64,000 nt of DNA from contig JADLFN010000015.1 of assembly GCA_020845475.1 (NCBI GenBank), forward strand, positions 35,431-99,430. Reading direction: 5' to 3'. Of this stretch, positions 63,211 to 64,000 are shown piece by piece (position 1 is the stretch's first letter; the number at the start of each line of letters is the position of its first letter). A model generated the notes under the pieces. It searched no databases and was not told the DNA's origin. It worked only from the letters and a program-made list of their open reading frames with translations. This DNA comes from Planctomycetota bacterium. Lineage in GTDB: Bacteria; Planctomycetota; UBA8742; UBA2392. Position numbers and translations under genes: made by a program.

Positions 63211-63831
63211 TCACGCTGCCAGCGTCATCTTCACCATCGCCTTCCTTACTTCCGGTGGCTGTGCGCTGAGCAGTTTTTCTACCGTAGCCGCGTCGTGTTC
63301 TTCGAAGGCTTTCATGAACGTCTTGCGGTCCTTCTCGGGCAGCGACATGTAGATCGCCTGCATGTCGGGCATTTCGTAAACCTCGTCGCCTTCGCCCATC
63401 AGCGGGCGCATCGGCTTGGCCGGTGTTGTTGCCGGCGCTTCTTCGGTGTCTGTCGCAAAGGCCAGCGCGGCTTCGAACTCCTTGTCATCCCGCGGGTCAA
63501 AGGCGTTGATGGCCTCGTTGATGCGTGTGCGCGCCTCGCGCAGCAGGTCCTCGCGGCGTTCAATGAAACGCGTGAGCTTGTCGCTGTTGATGCGCGCTTC
63601 GCTGGGGCTGATGTGCGGGCGCTCGCCCCTGGCGCGCAGCACTTCGCCTTGCTTGGCGCGCGCCAGCTCGGCTTCGCGGCACAGTATTGACGCGTCAAGA
63701 ACGGTGTCGCAGTGGTGGATCTGTTTATCGAGGAACTCGCCGCCGTGGGCGAGGTAAATCCTGCGCACGGCCTGCGCAATCAACTTGGCACGCGCGGCTT
63801 TGAGGGCAAGGTCAGAACGAATCTCGGGCAT
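63211..63831 (-). CDS. Hypothetical helical protein
   Basis: 206 residues from ATG at 63829-63831, chosen because GGAG lies 6 nt upstream. Mainly helical with a coiled-coil-like middle (about 60-120: EAELARAKQGEVLRARGE, RRIFIERREDLLREAR-like) and a conserved-looking C-terminal part with YMSLPEKDRKTFMKAFEEHDA. No known family and no membrane segment. The remaining sequence to the window end (63832-64000) shows nothing coding. Confidence 0.6.
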   Translation of the reverse strand: MPEIRSDLALKAARAKLIAQAVRRIYLAHGGEFLDKQIHHCDTVLDASILCREAELARAKQGEVLRARGERPHISPSEARINSDKLTRFIERREDLLREARTRINEAINAFDPRDDKEFEAALAFATDTEEAPATTPAKPMRPLMGEGDEVYEMPDMQAIYMSLPEKDRKTFMKAFEEHDAATVEKLLSAQPPEVRKAMVKMTLAA

Positions 63832-64000
63832 GGCAATCTCCAGTAGGTTGCAAGAAGCGTAACACGCGCGGCGACAGCCCAAGGCGCAACGCCAAACCCG
63901 AGAGTCCTTGGCGCGGCTCAAGGCAAGAAGACCAGCGGAGCAAAAGCCGCGTCAGTGGTTGCAAGACCTTGAAATTACGACAGTTATAGTGATGGACTAA

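Overview
The window is about 64 kb of high-GC bacterial chromosome, dense in genes, with no rRNA or tRNA gene and no insertion sequence that I can see. The lineage looks like Planctomycetota or a neighbouring phylum. The clues are a large Ser/Thr kinase with an extracytoplasmic sensor half, FHA proteins, a 2,100-residue TPR/alpha-2-macroglobulin protein, a SpoVG carrying a zinc ribbon, NrdR, a leucyl-transferase of the Bpt type, and many large secreted proteins without recognisable family. This placement is inference; no marker tree was possible.

Layout. 1-251: 3' end of a glycoside hydrolase-like gene. 301-7812 (minus): seven tightly packed genes headed by a retron-type reverse transcriptase, followed by a degenerate asparagine synthetase homologue, two glycosyltransferases, a PIG-L deacetylase, a secreted phosphatase and a membrane protein. 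A 210-nt stretch upstream of the RT has paired ends and four hairpins, the layout expected of a retron msr-msd RNA. 8256-10735 (plus): a DUF2071 protein and a solitary adenine DNA methyltransferase. 10860-11936: an archaeal-type (type II) GAPDH. 12271-28830: large envelope or secreted proteins (FHA-TM-CAP, an unknown 1,001-residue protein, a GYF/TM protein, TPR/A2M, a band-7-like/propeller protein). 28839-31384: xseB, folC and a C26 peptidase. 31366-40765 (minus): a TPR protein, a HEAT-like protein, a DUF2064 protein and a receptor-like Ser/Thr kinase. 40909-53825: housekeeping genes (prfB with its programmed frameshift, purQ, ispE, spoVG, smpB, panB, kbl, dut) mixed with lipoproteins, YceI, an oligopeptide-binding protein, an Hcp-like protein and a PilT-like ATPase. 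53828-63831: an ECF sigma factor, bpt, mutS, a two-FHA protein, nrdR, a TetR regulator with a BoxB/PaaA-like diiron protein, a cadherin-like protein with a C-terminal sorting tail, and an unknown protein.

The most unusual signal lies between the genes. At least nine gaps hold arrays of degenerate 7-nt (sometimes 8-nt) units. The unit differs from gap to gap, and the array is usually repeated in inverted orientation so that the gap can fold into a long hairpin. A second class is short perfect palindromes (core GGGGCGAC/GTCGCCCC), found both between genes and inside two coding regions. A third is a 29-bp element that sits in the same reading frame in two unrelated proteins and gives both the peptide RGQ(S/F)PAGTVP. 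Together with the retron-type RT and its candidate RNA, these repeats are the best candidates for undescribed biology here.
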